This document shows positions 1 to 8,109 of a DNA stretch of 19,792 bases, one piece after another. The position numbers and the translations under genes are program-made. The DNA comes from an uncultured Bacilli bacterium (GTDB lineage: Bacteria > Bacillota_I > Bacilli_A > RF39 > UBA660). The DNA lies in NCBI GenBank assembly GCA_934122215.1, contig CAKOWF010000019.1:1-19792 (forward strand), written 5' to 3'. How positions within the stretch are numbered: the stretch's first letter is position 1; every line of letters begins with the position of its first letter. Under the pieces are notes generated by a model. The model was not told the origin of the DNA. It saw nothing but the letters and a program-made list of their open reading frames with translations, and did no database searches.

Positions 1-2
1 TC

Positions 3-374
3 TCCAAAGTGAAATCCACCAATTACTATTTCATCAAAGTCGCCTAATTGTTCTATTAAATATTTTTCACTAGGATATTTAATATCTTTATCTCGCTTTT
101 CACTACCATTTTGATTATAACCACTAGCTTGTTCAAAAGTTACATCAGTATAAATTATTTTATCAGTAGGTAAAGGATTAATTCCGTAAATATTTTTATC
201 TGGATACATTGCATAAACAATTTGATATCCTTTTTCTCTATACCTTTTTTGTATACATTGATTTAATACTTTATATGGATTTTCTCTTTCCATTTGTTGT
301 AAATATTCTTCTGAAAATTCAAAAGAACGATTGTATTCATGAACAGGATATAAATACAAAAATATCTTTTTCAT
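3..374 (-). CDS. Hypothetical protein, N-terminal part (runs off window start)
   Basis: The first 124 codons of a minus-strand gene lie here and the rest is beyond the window edge. The start is the ATG at 372-374, preceded by an AGGTGG Shine-Dalgarno site about 7 nt upstream. The protein begins MKKIFLYLYPVHEYNRSFEF and continues with charged, soluble-looking sequence that ends, at the edge, in a beta-strand/Gly pattern (FDEIVIGGFHFG). No signal peptide or membrane segment is visible. I do not recognise the family. The IVIGGFHFGD-like end could be a strand of an alpha/beta enzyme, but that is a guess. It has its own promoter, so it is not part of the tRNA-Gly unit. Confidence 0.75.
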   Translation of the reverse strand, partial: MKKIFLYLYPVHEYNRSFEFSEEYLQQMERENPYKVLNQCIQKRYREKGYQIVYAMYPDKNIYGINPLPTDKIIYTDVTFEQASGYNQNGSEKRDKDIKYPSEKYLIEQLGDFDEIVIGGFHFG

Positions 375-392
375 AAGTAACCACCTAAATAT

Positions 393-422
393 ATTTTATC
401 ATAATTTAACCATTTTTAGCAA
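393..422 (-). promoter_or_regulatory. Promoter for the partial gene at 3-374
   Basis: On the minus strand TTGCTA (417-422) and TAAAAT (393-398) are separated by 18 bp. The -10 box ends about 18 nt before the start codon, which leaves room for the AGGTGG site. Confidence 0.5.
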
Positions 423-499
423 TAAAGTATATTTACTCATGTATCAGTTTAATAACAAGTTTTATAAATTTTCCTGTTATTTAATGTCTGTAAAATTAG

Positions 500-817
500 A
501 TCATTAACCACTTTGTTTTTAAATATGTTCTATATGAAAAAAATTCTAATGAATGTATAGACGCTATCATATATGGTACTGTAGATGACTTTTTGTTTAT
601 TACAAGATATGAAATTGACAAGATAATATTTTCAAAAAGAAATATTTATTCAACTGGAGTTCATTTTGCTAATTTATATTGTCAACCCATGACTAGCAAT
701 TTAAATAATAATCCAAAATATGATAAAAAAAGATTTTGTGTTCAAATAAAATGGTATAGCATCTTTGATGATGTTATTGAATACATGAATAATAAAGTGA
801 CTAGTAAAAAGATGTAG
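500..817 (+). pseudogene. Degenerate coding remnant, family unknown
   Basis: A plus-strand frame stays open from 500 to the TAG at 815-817 (about 105 codons) but has no good start. The first possible one is TTG at 593, with no Shine-Dalgarno site. The translation looks like real protein (for example GTVDDFLFITRYEIDKIIF and KRFCVQIKWYSIFDDVIEYM), so I read it as the C-terminal relic of a larger gene cut off upstream. The stop codon lies inside a fragment that matches tRNA-Gly, so the original C-terminus may also be lost. It is the only plus-strand coding trace in this part of the window. I cannot name the family. A mobile-element cargo gene is possible but not shown. Confidence 0.4.
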
Positions 818-880
818 TTTAATGGTAAAAATATTTAATATTTCTGTATTGATATTTTATACTTTCCAAGCTGACTGCGT
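810..880 (+). pseudogene. Broken tRNA-Gly copy (inverted relative to the intact gene)
   Basis: Positions 810-827 repeat 18 nt of the 5' part of the intact tRNA-Gly (AGATGTAGTTTAATGGTA). Positions 864-880 repeat 17 nt of its anticodon loop, 3' anticodon stem and variable region (TTCCAAGCTGACTGCGT). The piece between them, 11 nt in the real tRNA, is replaced by 36 nt of AT-rich sequence. The T-arm and 3' acceptor half are absent. The fragment is on the opposite strand to the intact gene at 927-1000. Confidence 0.75.
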
Positions 881-890
881 AAATTAATAC

Positions 891-917
891 AAAAAAACAG
901 ACTATATAAAGTCTGTT
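891..917 (-). terminator. Rho-independent terminator of tRNA-Gly
   Basis: On the minus strand the perfect 7-bp stem AACAGAC/GTCTGTT (loop of 8) is followed at once by a run of T. It lies about 10 nt past the tRNA CCA end. Confidence 0.85.
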
Positions 918-926
918 AATTTCATA

Positions 927-1000
927 TGGAGCAGATGATGAGAATCGAACTCACGCAGTCAGCTTGGAAGGCTGAGGTTCTACCATTAAACTACATCTGC
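927..1000 (-). tRNA. tRNA-Gly (anticodon UCC), CCA encoded
   Basis: The minus strand folds into a full cloverleaf: acceptor stem GCAGATG/CATCTGC, D-arm GTTT-AATGGTA-GAAC, anticodon stem TCAGC/GCTGA with loop CTTCCAA, T-arm GTGAG-TTCGATT-CTCAT, discriminator U and genomic CCA. The anticodon is UCC, which reads GGA and GGG glycine codons and GGU by wobble. It stands alone between its own promoter and terminator. Confidence 0.97.
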
Positions 1001-1019
1001 ACTTCAGTAGGCACTTTTA

Positions 1020-1047
1020 ATTATACTATAATTTATGATAATGTCAA
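1020..1047 (-). promoter_or_regulatory. Promoter of tRNA-Gly
   Basis: Consensus TTGACA (1042-1047) and consensus TATAAT (1020-1025) are separated by 16 bp on the minus strand, about 20 nt upstream of the mature 5' end. Confidence 0.85.
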
Positions 1048-1116
1048 TATAAAATTTAACAATTTAATTAATTTTAAGTAACATAATTCAAAATGCCCTT
1101 GTATTTAAAGAATTTT

Positions 1117-1653
1117 TTATTTAATAAAATTTTCTATTTCTTTTCTTAAAACATAACTTTGATAAATATCCATCACAGAATAAATCATAATAAATATACC
1201 AACAATTCTAGTAATTGTTAAAGTTGATGAAAATGGATTAAATACTAAAAATAAACCACATACAAAACTTAAAACAACAGTTACTAACATATTTATATAT
1301 TTAGGATTATTTTCATTTTTTAGTCTAAATATGTACTCTATTCTTAAAGCACTATTAATTATAATATATAATCCTATTAAAAAAGGAATAAATGATATAA
1401 CCATTTCATATTTAAAAAACAAAAATATTGAGGCAGTTAAAGATATAATACCGCCAAATAAATTATATCTTTGATTATTATCTTGAATATATTTAATAAT
1501 AGCATTAATGCCAACTGCAAGTAAAATAACCGCTACTGCATAAGCAATTATAGAAATAACTGTATCAGGCTTAATAGTTAAAATAAATCCTAAAATAAAT
1601 AATAATACTGATGAAAATATATTTGATTTGAAAAATTGATTGATTTTTTCCAT
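1117..1653 (-). CDS. DUF308/HdeD-like six-helix membrane protein
   Basis: 178 residues, almost all in hydrophobic helices. I count about six membrane segments, arranged as three helix pairs (around 13-30, 33-55, 66-80, 84-102, 117-137 and 144-160) with short polar links and a charged C-terminus. This repeat-of-pairs layout, with motifs of the type FILGFILTIKPDTVISIIAY, is that of the DUF308/HdeD family of inner-membrane proteins. HdeD itself is linked to acid resistance in E. coli, but in Firmicutes the role is unknown. The start is ATG with an AGGAG site about 9 nt upstream. A TAAAAT -10 element lies just before it, so it is probably transcribed separately from the ABC operon to its right. 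Confidence 0.8.
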   Translation of the reverse strand: MEKINQFFKSNIFSSVLLFILGFILTIKPDTVISIIAYAVAVILLAVGINAIIKYIQDNNQRYNLFGGIISLTASIFLFFKYEMVISFIPFLIGLYIIINSALRIEYIFRLKNENNPKYINMLVTVVLSFVCGLFLVFNPFSSTLTITRIVGIFIMIYSVMDIYQSYVLRKEIENFIK

Positions 1654-1705
1654 ACTTCACTCTCCTATTACCAATTTTACCATAAAAATAATTTTAAATA
1701 AAGAG

Positions 1706-1727
1706 AAAAAAAGATTTTTAATCTTTT
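1706..1727 (-). terminator. Terminator of the marR-ABC operon
   Basis: On the minus strand the stem AAAAGATT/AATCTTTT (loop of 3) is followed by more T. The stop codon of the ABC gene (1726-1728) forms part of the stem. The stem is AU-rich, so it is only moderately strong. Confidence 0.55.
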
Positions 1728-3747
1728 ATAATTCAAACTGTGAATTATATAATTCAGAATAAAAACCTTTTTGTTTCATTAACTCATCATGATTACCTTG
1801 TTCGATAATATTACCATCCTTCATAACCAAAATTAAATCAGCATTTTTGATTGTAGATAATCTATGAGCAATTATAAATGAAGTTTTACCCTCAGTTAAT
1901 TTATCCATTGCTTTTGATACTAATTCCTCTGTTCTAGTATCAACATTAGAAGTTGCTTCATCTAAAATTAGAAAAGGTGCATTTTCTAACATACCTCTAG
2001 CAATAGTTAAAAGTTGTCTTTGACCAGCTGATACACTATCATTGTCATTTATATAAGAATCATAGCCATTTGGTAAAGTTTTAATAAAATGGTCTAGTCC
2101 TACAATTTTACAAACATTCTCTACTTCTTCATCAGTTACATTGTTACGATTATAAATGATATTTTCTTTAATTGTACCGTTAAATAACCATGTATCTTGT
2201 AATACCATTGTAAATAATTCATGAATATTTTCTCTAGTTAAATTACTAATAGAAACATCATCAATTTTAATATCTCCTGATGTAATATTGTAAAACTTCA
2301 TAAGTAAATTAACCATCGTAGTTTTACCTGCCCCAGTTGGACCCACTATAGCTATTTTTTCTCCAGGTAATGCTTTAGCACTAAAGCCTTTAATAGTTGG
2401 AGATTCATTTCCATCATATGTAAATGTTACATTTTCAAATTCTATTTTTCCCTTTACTTTTTCTTTATTTAAATATTTTTTAATATTATCTTGATTAGCC
2501 ATTTCCTCTTCATCAATAAATTCAAATACTCTTTCACTAGCTGCTGCTGTTGATTGGAAAGAAGTCATTGCTTGTGCTATTTGAGAAAGTGGTGATGTAA
2601 ATAGTCTTACGTAAGCAATAAAGGCTACGATTACACCAAAACTAATATGATTGTTTATTGCTAGTAAAGCACCTACTATACATACAGCAACATAACCAAA
2701 ATTACCAATAAAATTCATCATAGGTGGCATTAGCCCTGATAAAAATTGACTTTTTCTATTTGCTTCATATACTTTTTTATTATATAAATCGAATTTTTCA
2801 TCTGCTTCATTTTTTCCATTATATGCTTTAACTACATTAAGACCTGAATAAACTTCTTCAATATGTCCATTTAAATTTCCTAGTTCTGTTTGTCTTTCTG
2901 CAAAATATTTTTGAGATTTTCCAAGTACAGCAAACATAAACATAAATCCAAATAAACTTGAGAATATCGCTGTTAAAGCCATTATCCAGTTAGTATAAAA
3001 CATCATTATAATAGAACCAATAAATAATGTAACAGCACTTACTAAAGTTGCTAAAGAATTATTCATTGATTGAGCAATAGTATCAACATCATTAGTTACT
3101 CTAGATAAGATATCCCCTACTGCATGATTATCAAAATATTTTAAAGGTAATTTATTTATTTTTTTTGATATACTACTTCTTAATTTATTAGCAAATTTAT
3201 TTGAAACATCTGTCATTGATATTGATTCAATATATGTAAATAAAGCACTACATAAGTATAATGTGATTAAAAAGATAGCTATCTGTTTAATCTTATCTAT
3301 ATCCATAAATGGTCTTACAACACTTTTTATACTATCTGGTAAATTGTCAATTTTAGAATATAGTTCACTTGCACTACTTGATTCATTTAAATCTTTCATT
3401 TCATTCATATATGAAATTTGATCTTCTACCGAAATTACTACTCCATCTATTTCAATTTCCTTAAAGTTAGGAATTGACCCATATATTGTTTTATTTAAAG
3501 TTTCAAAATTATCTTTATTAACTATTAAACCTTTTGATATTTCATCAGTTAGTTTAGATAATTTATTAGGTGCCATTATTGATAAAATAGAACCTAATGC
3601 TGCTAAAATAAGTGATATATATATCAAAACCTGATAACTTTTTAATTCTTTTAATAATCGTTTCATAGCTGATTTAAAGTCTTTAGCTTTTTCAGTACTA
3701 TGCATTCCAGGTCCTGGCATATGTCTTTGATTATTTTCTTTTGCCAT
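1726..3747 (-). CDS. Heterodimeric ABC exporter subunit, catalytically competent half
   Basis: 673 residues in the order membrane domain then nucleotide-binding domain, as in type IV (B-family) exporters. Motifs: Walker A GPTGAGKT at 469-476, Q-loop Q517, signature VSAGQ at 572-576 (normally LSGGQ), Walker B FLILDE with the catalytic E597, and switch H628. The partner gene has the opposite pattern, so the pair should form one canonical and one degenerate ATP site, as in EfrCD, LmrCD and TM287/288. An unusual feature is the long polar loop between TM1 (about 40-60) and TM2 (about 153-172), about 90 residues that would lie outside the cell. It overlaps the upstream ABC gene by 17 bp, with an AGGAGG site inside that gene. 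Likely a multidrug or lipid exporter; the substrate cannot be read from sequence. Confidence 0.93.
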   Translation of the reverse strand: MAKENNQRHMPGPGMHSTEKAKDFKSAMKRLLKELKSYQVLIYISLILAALGSILSIMAPNKLSKLTDEISKGLIVNKDNFETLNKTIYGSIPNFKEIEIDGVVISVEDQISYMNEMKDLNESSSASELYSKIDNLPDSIKSVVRPFMDIDKIKQIAIFLITLYLCSALFTYIESISMTDVSNKFANKLRSSISKKINKLPLKYFDNHAVGDILSRVTNDVDTIAQSMNNSLATLVSAVTLFIGSIIMMFYTNWIMALTAIFSSLFGFMFMFAVLGKSQKYFAERQTELGNLNGHIEEVYSGLNVVKAYNGKNEADEKFDLYNKKVYEANRKSQFLSGLMPPMMNFIGNFGYVAVCIVGALLAINNHISFGVIVAFIAYVRLFTSPLSQIAQAMTSFQSTAAASERVFEFIDEEEMANQDNIKKYLNKEKVKGKIEFENVTFTYDGNESPTIKGFSAKALPGEKIAIVGPTGAGKTTMVNLLMKFYNITSGDIKIDDVSISNLTRENIHELFTMVLQDTWLFNGTIKENIIYNRNNVTDEEVENVCKIVGLDHFIKTLPNGYDSYINDNDSVSAGQRQLLTIARGMLENAPFLILDEATSNVDTRTEELVSKAMDKLTEGKTSFIIAHRLSTIKNADLILVMKDGNIIEQGNHDELMKQKGFYSELYNSQFEL

Positions 3748-5494
3748 TTTCTAGTTCCTCCTTTGATAATTGGGATAATGCTATTTGTTTATATACTTCA
3801 CAATTTTTTAATAATTCTTCATGTGTTCCCATACCAACACAATTACCATTATCTAATACTATAATTTTATCAGCATTCATAATAGTACCTATTCTTTGTG
3901 CTACTATTAAAGAAGTAGCATCTTTTGTATATTTTTTTAATTCTTTTCTAAGAATTGCATCTGTTTTATAGTCAAGTGCTGAGAATGAATCATCAAATAT
4001 ATATATTTCTGGATCTCTTGCTATTGCGCGAGCTATTGCTAGTCTTTGTTTTTGTCCTCCACTAACATTAGTTCCACCTTGAGCTATATGAGCCTCATAT
4101 TGTTTATCTAATTTTTCTACAAATTCTTTACCTTGAGCCACTTTTATAGCTTCTTTTATTTTGTCAGTTGTTACTTTTTTAGAACCTTTACCATATGAAA
4201 CATTTGATGATACTGTTCCATTAAACATAACTGCTTTTTGTGGAACATATCCTATTTTATTGTATAAACTTCCTAATTTATAATCTTTTACATTTATTCC
4301 ATCTATTAACACTTCACCTTCTGTTACATCATAAAATCTTGGTACTAGATTAATTAAAGTTGATTTACCACTACCCGTTGATCCTATGAATGCTACAGTT
4401 TCACCTTTATTTGCTTTAAATGAAATATTATTTATAATACATTCTTCAGCATCTGGATATTTAAATGATACGTTTTTAAATTCTACTGTACCAATTTCTT
4501 TTCCTTTTGTTTTAGTTCCATCTTTTATATTTACTTCTGTATCTAAAACTTCATTGATACGTTTAGCAGATACCTGTGCTCTAGGTAACATCATAAATAT
4601 CATAGCAAGCATTAAAAATGACATTATTACTTGCATAGCATATGATGAAAATACTACCATATCACCAAATAAACTTAATTTATCTACCATTAAAGCATCT
4701 TTTATTAGGTATGCCCCAACAAAATATATAGAAAGTGTTAACATGTACATTACCAAATACATTATTGGAGACATTATAGCAAATGTTTTTTGGTTGAATA
4801 GTTGTTGTTTTGTTAATTTATTATTTACTTCATTAAATTTATTTTCTTGATATGCTTCAGCATTAAAAGCTCTTACTACTCTAATACCATTTAAATTTTC
4901 TCTTGTAACACCATTTAAATTATCGGTTAATTTTTGTACTACTTTAAATTTTGGCATTACTATTATAGTTAAAATTCCTATAGTTGTTAATAATATTAAT
5001 ACAGCAATAGCAGTTATTAAACTCCATTCCCAATTTTTATTTAGTATTTTTGTTACAGCCCAAATAGCAGTTATTGGAGCTTTTATCAATAATTGTAATC
5101 CCATACCAATAATCATTTCTATTTGTGTTATATCATTTGTAGTTCTTGTAATTAAACTACTAGTAGAAAATTGTTTTACTTCTTGCATAGATAAGTTTTC
5201 TACCTTATCAAATAATTTTTTTCTTGTTTTTAAAGAGAATGTTGCTGATATATTAGCAATTATATATCCTACTATTATAGAAGATAGTAAAGAACCAAAT
5301 GCACATGCTAACATATACATTCCATTTCTTATAATATCTGACATACTGCTTCCTTCTGTTTGTACTAATACAGTTATTTCTGACATATAATCTGGCATTT
5401 TTAATTCTAACCAAACTTGTGAAAATATTAAAACAAAACTTATAAGTACAAATAACCATTCTTTTTTACTAAAATTTTTTAATAATTTTAACAT
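3731..5494 (-). CDS. Heterodimeric ABC exporter subunit, degenerate-site half
   Basis: I choose the ATG at 5492-5494 (587 residues). It follows the marR stop by one base and has AAAGGA about 10 nt upstream, while earlier ATGs lie inside marR and lack a ribosome site. It has six membrane helices in the first 310 residues, then a nucleotide-binding domain: Walker A GSTGSGKS at 371-378, signature VSGGQ at 477-481, and Walker B IYIFDD, where D502 replaces the catalytic Glu. Q533 replaces the switch His. Its own Walker site is therefore degenerate, but its intact signature completes the active site of the partner. This asymmetry is typical of heterodimeric exporters. It is the middle gene of the marR-ABC-ABC operon, so the MarR protein is probably its regulator. 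Confidence 0.93.
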   Translation of the reverse strand: MLKLLKNFSKKEWLFVLISFVLIFSQVWLELKMPDYMSEITVLVQTEGSSMSDIIRNGMYMLACAFGSLLSSIIVGYIIANISATFSLKTRKKLFDKVENLSMQEVKQFSTSSLITRTTNDITQIEMIIGMGLQLLIKAPITAIWAVTKILNKNWEWSLITAIAVLILLTTIGILTIIVMPKFKVVQKLTDNLNGVTRENLNGIRVVRAFNAEAYQENKFNEVNNKLTKQQLFNQKTFAIMSPIMYLVMYMLTLSIYFVGAYLIKDALMVDKLSLFGDMVVFSSYAMQVIMSFLMLAMIFMMLPRAQVSAKRINEVLDTEVNIKDGTKTKGKEIGTVEFKNVSFKYPDAEECIINNISFKANKGETVAFIGSTGSGKSTLINLVPRFYDVTEGEVLIDGINVKDYKLGSLYNKIGYVPQKAVMFNGTVSSNVSYGKGSKKVTTDKIKEAIKVAQGKEFVEKLDKQYEAHIAQGGTNVSGGQKQRLAIARAIARDPEIYIFDDSFSALDYKTDAILRKELKKYTKDATSLIVAQRIGTIMNADKIIVLDNGNCVGMGTHEELLKNCEVYKQIALSQLSKEELENGKRK

Positions 5495-5495
5495 A

Positions 5496-5945
5496 TTAAT
5501 CATTTCCTTTCTCATATTCATTTAAATTTGTTATTAATTTATCAATTATTTGTGTAAATTTATCTAGGTCTTTTTTTGATATGTTTTTTATTATATTTTT
5601 TTCTATTTCATCTATTTTTTGTTTATTTTTTAAAAATATACTTTTTGTTTTTTCGTTTAGTATTATTTTTTTTACTCTTACATCATTTTCATATATTTCT
5701 CTTTTTATTAAATTATTTTTTTCCATAGTTTGTAATACACCTGATACAGTTGCTCTTCTTAAATTTAAAACATTTTCTAAATCTTTTTGATAAACATCTT
5801 CGTTTTGATGTTCAATCATATATTTTAATATTTGAATTTGTGTTGATGTAAGTGGTGGTATATTAATATCACTATTTTCTTTTAATATTGTTCTTACTAT
5901 TTTTTTGTCTAATTCTTTAATTTTGAATAAAACTATATTTTCCAT
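5496..5945 (-). CDS. MarR-family transcriptional regulator
   Basis: 149 residues. A winged-helix core at about 35-95 (TSTQIQILKYMIEH, then YQKDLENVLNLRRATVSGVL as the recognition region, then the wing around KREIYENDVRVKKI) is flanked by the N- and C-terminal helices that form the MarR dimer. It is the first gene of the operon with the two ABC half-transporters, a common arrangement in which the regulator represses its own exporter operon and is released by a ligand the pump removes. The start is ATG with AGGTGA about 6 nt upstream. Its TAA is one base from the next ATG, which suggests translational coupling. Confidence 0.9.
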   Translation of the reverse strand: MENIVLFKIKELDKKIVRTILKENSDINIPPLTSTQIQILKYMIEHQNEDVYQKDLENVLNLRRATVSGVLQTMEKNNLIKREIYENDVRVKKIILNEKTKSIFLKNKQKIDEIEKNIIKNISKKDLDKFTQIIDKLITNLNEYEKGND

Positions 5946-5973
5946 AACATCACCTATTTTTTGACCCTATATA

Positions 5974-6002
5974 ATAATATGCTAATGAATTAAATTTGTC
6001 AA
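5974..6002 (-). promoter_or_regulatory. Promoter of the marR-ABC operon
   Basis: Consensus TTGACA (5997-6002) and TATTAT (5974-5979) have 17 bp between them on the minus strand. The spacer contains the short palindrome TAAT-TC-ATTA, a weak candidate for a MarR operator. The -35 box lies within 10 bp of the terminator of the next gene. Confidence 0.75.
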
Positions 6003-6011
6003 TACCCTAAC

Positions 6012-6034
6012 AAAAAAAGAACTTATCTAGTTCT
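6012..6034 (-). terminator. Terminator of the ttcA-like gene
   Basis: On the minus strand the stem AGAACT/AGTTCT (loop of 5) is followed by seven T. The stop codon of the gene lies at the loop/stem junction. Confidence 0.8.
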
Positions 6035-6856
6035 ATTTTCATAATCATCTACAAATTCTATTCTTTTACCATTTTTTGAATATCCTAGTACACAATTTAA
6101 ATTAATATTATCCATACTTTTAAAGATATTGTAATCTACATCGGGATTTATTTCTTTTAATTGTTTTATTAAATTTTTTATTTCTAATCTTTTACTTGTT
6201 TTATTTTCCTCTTTGTAATTTTCTTCTGTAAATTTACAAGCACAATTTAAAAATTCTAATTCGTTAAATTTTTTCCAAGATATTACATCTTCTTCTTTTA
6301 CTAAATATAATGGTCGTATTAGTTCTAATCCTTCAAAATTATCACTATGTAATTTTGGAACCATTGTTTTTGTTTCAGCTCCATATAATATAGATAAAAG
6401 TGTTGTTTCTATTACATCATTGAAGTGATGACCTAAAGCTATTTTATTGCATCCTAGTTCTTTTGCTTTATTATATAAGCATCCTCTTCTCATTCTAGCA
6501 CATAAATAGCATGGACTTTTATCTACTTTATCCACTATATCAAATATGTCACTTTCAAATATTTCTATTGGTATATTCATAATCTCTGCATTTTTTATTA
6601 TATGATTTTTATTTTTTTCTGTGTATCCTGGATTCATTACTACGTATTTAGCGTCAAATTTAAATTTACCATGTCTTTGTAGTTCTTGAATACATTTTGC
6701 TAGTAAAAATGAGTCTTTTCCTCCACTAATACATACCATAATATTATCATTTTCTTTTATTAATTCATATTCACTTACGGCTTTTACAAATTTGCTCCAT
6801 ATTTCTTTTCGATATTTTTTTATTATACTTCTTTCTATTTCTTGATATTTTTCCAT
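6023..6856 (-). CDS. TtcA-like tRNA 2-thiocytidine synthetase
   Basis: 277 residues of the PP-loop ATPase family. The ATP-binding motif SGGKDS is at 44-49. A C-x-x-C pair (C116, C119, in SPCYLCARMRRG) and later cysteines (C205/C207, in NCACKF) match the iron-sulfur ligands of TtcA. The LGHHFNDVIETTLLSILYGAE stretch beginning near 141 is also typical. TtcA adenylates C32 of certain tRNAs and transfers sulfur, using a 4Fe-4S cluster. Length and motif order fit a short TtcA-family member, though some such Firmicutes proteins have unknown RNA targets. The start is ATG with AAAGGAG 7 nt upstream. It is monocistronic between its own promoter and terminator. A Fur-like palindrome overlaps the promoter, which would suit an iron-sulfur enzyme. 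Confidence 0.88.
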   Translation of the reverse strand: MEKYQEIERSIIKKYRKEIWSKFVKAVSEYELIKENDNIMVCISGGKDSFLLAKCIQELQRHGKFKFDAKYVVMNPGYTEKNKNHIIKNAEIMNIPIEIFESDIFDIVDKVDKSPCYLCARMRRGCLYNKAKELGCNKIALGHHFNDVIETTLLSILYGAETKTMVPKLHSDNFEGLELIRPLYLVKEEDVISWKKFNELEFLNCACKFTEENYKEENKTSKRLEIKNLIKQLKEINPDVDYNIFKSMDNINLNCVLGYSKNGKRIEFVDDYENRTR

Positions 6857-6877
6857 ACTTACTCCTTTAACAAAATT

Positions 6878-6906
6878 ATTTTACCATATATAAATGTAAA
6901 TGATAA
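6878..6906 (-). promoter_or_regulatory. Candidate promoter of the ttcA-like gene
   Basis: On the minus strand TTATCA (6901-6906) and TAAAAT (6878-6883) are 17 bp apart. The -35 part lies inside the palindrome at 6898-6912. Confidence 0.45.
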
Positions 6907-6912
6907 TCATTT
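6898..6912. promoter_or_regulatory. Fur-like operator palindrome
   Basis: AAATGATAATCATTT is a perfect 7-1-7 inverted repeat whose GATAATC core is that of Fur boxes. It covers the -35 region of the ttcA-like promoter and stands about 42 bp from that start codon. The divergent gene starts 200 bp away. No fur gene is in the window, so the protein that binds is inferred. Confidence 0.5.
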
Positions 6913-7071
6913 ATTTAAAATTAATTTTATTATTAACAAATTTGTTTTTGATTAAATTTCTTCATTGTAAACCATATATGAAAAATTTTAAAGTTATTTA
7001 ACTACCAATTTACTACTTTATAAATAGAATTTAAAATTTTATTAGATATATTCAATAATTTAAATATATGA

Positions 7072-7077
7072 TATAAT
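7072..7077 (+). promoter_or_regulatory. -10 element for the gene at 7112
   Basis: TATAAT stands 35 nt before the start codon. I see no good -35 box; ATTCAA at a 16-bp spacing is the best available. Confidence 0.45.
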
Positions 7078-7111
7078 AATAAACAACTTTAATTTATTGA
7101 GGTGATGATAA

Positions 7112-8056
7112 ATGTATGAAAAAAATTCAAATTTTGAAATACTTTTGATGAATGCAATCAATAAATGTAACGGGATGTTTGTAGAAGATATTACTAAAGA
7201 GTTTCAATTGCTCTATCCTTTTACGACAGAAAATATTGCAGGTTATATAAACAATTTTAATTTATCTAATGGAACATTATTAACTGTTGGATCATCTGGT
7301 GATCAAATTATAAATGCAAGTTTATTTGATTGTCAAAATGTAACTTGTTTAGATATTTGTCCGTATACAAAATTTTATATTTATTTAAAAATAAGCTGTT
7401 TACTTGAATTAAGTAAAAATGAATTTTTAGAATTTTTAAGTTATAAATATAAAACATTTAGCGATAATAAATTTGCTTTTAATAATGACATTTATAAAAG
7501 AATCATATCTACTTTAAGATTATTAGATTATGAATCTTATTTATTTTGGGATGAATTATTTTCAAACTTTAAGGGATTGAATATAAGAAAAGAATTATTT
7601 TATTTTGACGAAAATAAAACAGAAGTGATAGTAGGATGCAATCCTTATTTGCAAAGTGATATATCATATGAAGAAACAAAAGCAAAAATAAAAAAAACAA
7701 AATTAGAATTTATTACTGACGATGTATTTAAAGTAAAAATGAATAAACAATTTGATTCAATATGGTTATCAAATATTGGAACATATATTTCGAGACATTT
7801 TTTGAAAACAATGATAGATAATGTATCAAAAAATTTAAATAATAATGGGTTACTTCTTATTAGTTATTTATATAAAACTATTAGAAATACTCCATATCAG
7901 CAAGATTGGAGCCCAATATATAATCTAGAAAAAACTTTTGAAATATTACAAGAATATAATCCTCAATTACTTTCATTTGTAGGTGTTGATGGAATAAAAT
8001 TTAATGATAGTACAATAAAAGATTCAATATTAGTTTATAGAAAAAGTAAATTTTAA
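7112..8056 (+). CDS. SAM-binding-fold (DUF3419/BtaA-like) protein
   Basis: 314 residues, the only long intact plus-strand gene here. A class I methyltransferase-type nucleotide-binding loop (LLTVGSSGDQ, about 57-65) is followed by a strand ending in an acidic residue (VTCLDIC, D81), where SAM ribose would bind. Later there are pieces like motif IV (QFDSIWLSNIGTYIS) and a final strand LNNNGLLLISYLYKT. The layout resembles DUF3419 proteins, the family of the BtaA 3-amino-3-carboxypropyl transferase, but I cannot confirm the substrate and a plain SAM-dependent methyltransferase is equally possible. No membrane segment. The start is ATG with GAGGTGATG just upstream. It is a single-gene unit whose transcript should end at the hairpin near 8163-8198. 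Confidence 0.6.
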   Translation: MYEKNSNFEILLMNAINKCNGMFVEDITKEFQLLYPFTTENIAGYINNFNLSNGTLLTVGSSGDQIINASLFDCQNVTCLDICPYTKFYIYLKISCLLELSKNEFLEFLSYKYKTFSDNKFAFNNDIYKRIISTLRLLDYESYLFWDELFSNFKGLNIRKELFYFDENKTEVIVGCNPYLQSDISYEETKAKIKKTKLEFITDDVFKVKMNKQFDSIWLSNIGTYISRHFLKTMIDNVSKNLNNNGLLLISYLYKTIRNTPYQQDWSPIYNLEKTFEILQEYNPQLLSFVGVDGIKFNDSTIKDSILVYRKSKF

Positions 8057-8109
8057 TAAAATAAAAATGTGCTATATATTTCATGCTAAACAATAACGAT
8101 ATTAGCAAT

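Noticed and set aside
4386..4850. Plus-strand open frame of about 154 codons opposite an ABC gene
   Set aside because: It lies wholly inside a well-supported ABC transporter gene on the other strand, has no ribosome site, and its translation looks like antisense of conserved motifs.
5253..5459. Second minus-strand frame inside the ABC gene
   Set aside because: Out-of-frame overlap with the ABC subunit's first helices, no start signals.
8081..8107. TGCTAA/TTAGCA hairpin right after the plus-strand gene as its terminator
   Set aside because: Only 6 bp with a 12-13 nt loop and followed by A-runs, not T-runs, on the plus strand; the hairpin at 8163-8198 fits better.
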